From AP-15 sp963818695 (GTDB lineage Bacteria > Pseudomonadota > Alphaproteobacteria > ATCC43930 > CGMCC-115725), in assembly GCA_963818695.1 (NCBI GenBank), contig CAWFTG010000003.1:434001-498000 (forward strand): a stretch of 64,000 nucleotides of DNA, given 5' to 3'. Both the position numbers and the translations under genes were made by a program. Of the stretch, positions 62,133-64,000 are shown piece after piece. The notes beneath the pieces are model-generated. The model searched no databases, was not told the DNA's origin, and saw only the letters and a list, made by a program, of their open reading frames with translations. Within the stretch, counting starts at the first letter, position 1; each line of letters starts with the position of its first letter.

Positions 62133-63085
62133 TGGTAGCGGATCCTCGGGTCAAGCCAGGCGATCGTGAGGTCGACCAGGATGTTCAGCAGCACAAAGAC
62201 GACGGCGTAGAGGAAGACCAGGTTCTGCATGACGAAGACGTCGCGTTCGCTGACCGCGGTAAACATCGCATAGCCGAGACCGGGCGTCCCAAAAGCGCGC
62301 TCGACCGGGATCGAGCCGGCCAGCACAAAGCCGAGCAGAATGCCCGACAGCGTAATCACCGGCAGCAGCGCATTGGGCAGAGCGTGAAAGGTGATCACCG
62401 GACGGCGGCTCAGCCCTTTGGCGCGGGCCGTCCGCACGTAGTCCTCCCGGATGACCTCCAACAGGCTGGAGCGCGCCATGCGCGCGATGTAGGCGGCCTG
62501 ACCGAGCCCTAGAACGACCGCCGGCCCGATCACGACCTGGAGATTGCCCCACGGATCGCTCAGCAAGGTGGGGCCGGCGAGCGGCGCCCGATAGCCAAAC
62601 ATGAACAGCGCAGCGAGCACGATCAGCATCCCGAGCCAAAAGCCGGGGACCGCCAAAAACAGGATGCTGAGAAACCGCGAGACGTTGTCGCCGAGACTGT
62701 TGGGACGCAGCGCGCTGACGATCGCCACCGGTATCCCGACCAGCCAGGAGAGGATCACCGACAGCACCGCAATTTCGGCGGTCAGCGGTCCGCGGCGCAG
62801 GATCATCTCGCCGACGCTTTCGGCGCGGAAGAACGATCGGCCGAAATTGCCTCGGGCAATGTCGCCGACCCACCGAAAATACTGCACGGCGAGCGGATCG
62901 CTGAGCCCGAGATCAGCCATATAGCGGGCGCGCTCGGCTTCGCTGAGCTTGGTAAAGCCCTCCGGCCCGAAAATCGCGACCAGCGGATCCCCCGGCAGGA
63001 TCCGCAAAACGACGAACACGATGATCGAGACGCCGATCACGGTCAGCGCGCCGAAAGCCAGGCGGCGGATGATATAGCTGTACAT
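62129..63085 (-). CDS. Peptide ABC transporter permease, DppB type
   Basis: The 318-residue protein starts MYSYIIRRLAFGALTVIG, a typical DppB N-terminus, with LPGDPLVAIFGPEG and the EAA-motif segment DYVRTARAKGLSRRPVITFH. It has six predicted spans. The ATG is internal to a longer frame, and begins the conserved part. It is the first gene of the permease transcript and lies head-to-head with the cupin-like gene. Confidence 0.93.
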   Translation of the reverse strand: MYSYIIRRLAFGALTVIGVSIIVFVVLRILPGDPLVAIFGPEGFTKLSEAERARYMADLGLSDPLAVQYFRWVGDIARGNFGRSFFRAESVGEMILRRGPLTAEIAVLSVILSWLVGIPVAIVSALRPNSLGDNVSRFLSILFLAVPGFWLGMLIVLAALFMFGYRAPLAGPTLLSDPWGNLQVVIGPAVVLGLGQAAYIARMARSSLLEVIREDYVRTARAKGLSRRPVITFHALPNALLPVITLSGILLGFVLAGSIPVERAFGTPGLGYAMFTAVSERDVFVMQNLVFLYAVVFVLLNILVDLTIAWLDPRIRYQ

Positions 63086-63261
63086 TTCCTCCCTGAGTGC
63101 GGCCCGGTCGGCGATTTGCGGCGAGAGTGAGGTCCGCCCCGACGGGAAGTCAAGCCGCTCCGCGTGCCCGCTTTGCGGTTCGGCCCCGCTTCGGGTTACT
63201 ATCGCGCGTCGGTTGCAGGCAGCTGTCCGCAGCTTTGCAGAAGCCATAGGGAGTTGGTGAC

Positions 63262-63765
63262 ATGGGGTACAGCCTCGAGCAGTTTTCGTCGCAATGCCAC
63301 CGGATCCTCAAGCAGGATCCCGGTGTCGAGGGACGCAAGCAGGTGTGCGCGCTCGTCCAGCAAGTGCTGAAGGACGATGACTTCGTCAGGACGCATCTCG
63401 GCGACGATGTCCCCGAGCGCAAGATCCTGTACGAAGACCCCGAGCTCGGCTTCTGCATTCTCGGTCATGTTTACCATGGTGCCAAGGACAGCAATCCGCA
63501 CGATCACGGTCCATCCTGGGCGATCTACGGGCAGGCGCGAGGCGAGACGCTGATGACCGACTACGAGCCGGTGGCGCGCCCCGGTGAAGGCAAGCCGGGC
63601 AAGGCGCGCCGCATCAAGGACTACACGCTAAAGCCGGGCGCCGCCTATCTCTACAATGAAGGCGACCTGCACTCCCCGCGGCGCGAGGGGTCCACGCGAC
63701 TGATCCGCATCGAAGGCAGGAACATGGAGAAGGTCCAGCGCTTTCCCTACGAGCGCGTCGCGTAA
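63262..63765 (+). CDS. Cupin-fold protein resembling cysteine dioxygenase-type enzymes
   Basis: The 167-residue protein has the metal-site-like segment KDSNPHDHGPSWAIYGQARG and a later GEGKPGKARRIKDYTLKPGA AYLYNEGDLHSPRR, which supply three His/Glu-type ligand candidates (HDH and the later H). The HDHGPSWAIYG segment resembles cysteine dioxygenase type I. It might dioxygenate a thiol. It is divergent from the permease operon. Function and substrate are inferred only from this motif. Confidence 0.65.
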   Translation: MGYSLEQFSSQCHRILKQDPGVEGRKQVCALVQQVLKDDDFVRTHLGDDVPERKILYEDPELGFCILGHVYHGAKDSNPHDHGPSWAIYGQARGETLMTDYEPVARPGEGKPGKARRIKDYTLKPGAAYLYNEGDLHSPRREGSTRLIRIEGRNMEKVQRFPYERVA

Positions 63766-63779
63766 GCTGCCTGTAGCGG

Positions 63780-63804
63780 GTGGCGCGGGTTATGCCCGCG
63801 CCAC
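63780..63804. terminator. Perfect ten-pair stem-loop between convergent genes
   Basis: GTGGCGCGGG (63780-63789) pairs perfectly with CCCGCGCCAC (63795-63804) around loop TTATG. It lies between the cupin-like gene and the 3' end of the amidohydrolase gene on the other strand. No T-tract follows, so termination is likely but not certain. Confidence 0.55.
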
Positions 63805-64000
63805 GGCGATATTGTCGCGCCGGCGGGCTGCAGCGGCGGCCTTGTCGAAATCGGTGTCGGTGAAGCCGTAGAGGCGGGCGCCGCCGCTCAAGATCTTGCC
63901 GCCGATCTCGGGCGTGATGCTGGTATTCGTCAGCACCCGGGCCGAGACCTCGGGGAAACTCGAGTCGAAATGCGGGAAATCGCTCGACACGCAGATATTG
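63790..64000 (-). CDS. C-terminal end of an amidohydrolase-family protein (partial)
   Basis: Only about 69 C-terminal residues are visible: NICVSSDFPHFDSSFPEVSA, then NTSITPEIGGKILSGGARLY, GFTDTDFDKAAAAARRRD. SDFPHxD is the end of the metal-binding barrel in amidohydrolase-2 (TIM-barrel, aminocarboxymuconate-semialdehyde decarboxylase-like) proteins, and the ILSGGARLYGF helix is also typical. The start and most metal ligands lie outside the window. Substrate unknown. Confidence 0.75.
   Translation of the reverse strand, partial: NICVSSDFPHFDSSFPEVSARVLTNTSITPEIGGKILSGGARLYGFTDTDFDKAAAAARRRDNIAVARA

Noticed and set aside
1..64000. CRISPR array or phage region
   Set aside because: No regular spaced repeats, cas genes or phage structural genes were seen on either strand.

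Overview
The window looks like a chromosomal piece of a high-GC alphaproteobacterium, probably from soil. The evidence is the run kdsD-lptC-lptA-lptB-rpoN-hpf-ptsN, a DUF1150 gene beside an Hsp20 gene, an NDUFA9-like gene and a DUF1127 gene. The species cannot be named from the sequence. No rRNA or CRISPR array was seen; there is one tRNA, Leu(CAG).

Layout. (1) 1-12679, minus strand: a formate/nitrite-type channel gene, then an actinobacterial-type (group 1h, also called group 5) [NiFe]-hydrogenase operon. In transcription order it reads hhyS, hhyL, NifU-like gene, DUF5947, DUF6084, a hydrogenase-associated gene of unknown role, maturation protease, a 35-residue membrane protein, hypF, hypC, a sugar-phosphate isomerase (SIS) gene, hypD and hypE (cut by the window edge). 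Genes are coupled by ATGA/GTGA overlaps. The catalytic subunits and hypC/hypD are intact, but hypF and three accessory genes need frameshifts to read through. (2) 12890-14339: remains of a peptide ABC transporter. (3) 14382-18948: a putative biuret-type nitrogen scavenging module with a permease, two paralogous cysteine hydrolases (one very like biuret hydrolase) and a divergent allophanate-hydrolase-like amidase. (4) 18949-20002: gene fragments. (5) 20003-28499: cysS, trmJ, an SDR gene, then membrane proteins, a family-9 glycosyltransferase and a methyltransferase, probably for a surface glycan. (6) 28515-33258: an ankyrin protein and cobalamin genes cobK/cbiD, divergent from cobA/cobB. (7) 33333-47814: YgjP-like peptidase, AmpG-like permease, cyclophilin, NDUFA9-like protein, tRNA-Leu, frameshifted RNase D, the Kdo/LPS-transport/sigma-54/PTS-Ntr block, DUF1150, Hsp20, a Tim44-domain protein and an unknown secreted or membrane protein. 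(8) 47820-51062: a MocR-type regulator divergent from DUF1127, phzF and an acetyltransferase gene. (9) 51100-56643: accessory zone with a truncated class V aminotransferase, a decayed IS630 copy, a duplicated fragment of a molybdenum hydroxylase gene, VapBC, the intact hydroxylase large subunit and a GFA-family gene. (10) 56660-64000: a peptide-type ABC transporter whose parts lie in three transcription units with a toxin-antitoxin pair between them, then a cupin-like gene and the end of an amidohydrolase gene.

Working together: the hydrogenase operon probably allows scavenging of trace H2 in air. The hydrolase, permease and amidase genes would release ammonia from biuret-like compounds. The kdsD-lpt-rpoN block couples envelope building with nitrogen/PTS control.

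Single-base frame breaks also occur outside the hydrogenase operon (amidase, RNase D, RelE), so some may be assembly errors; this is noted per gene. Start codons were chosen by overlap with the upstream gene, ribosome binding sites and family alignment from memory.
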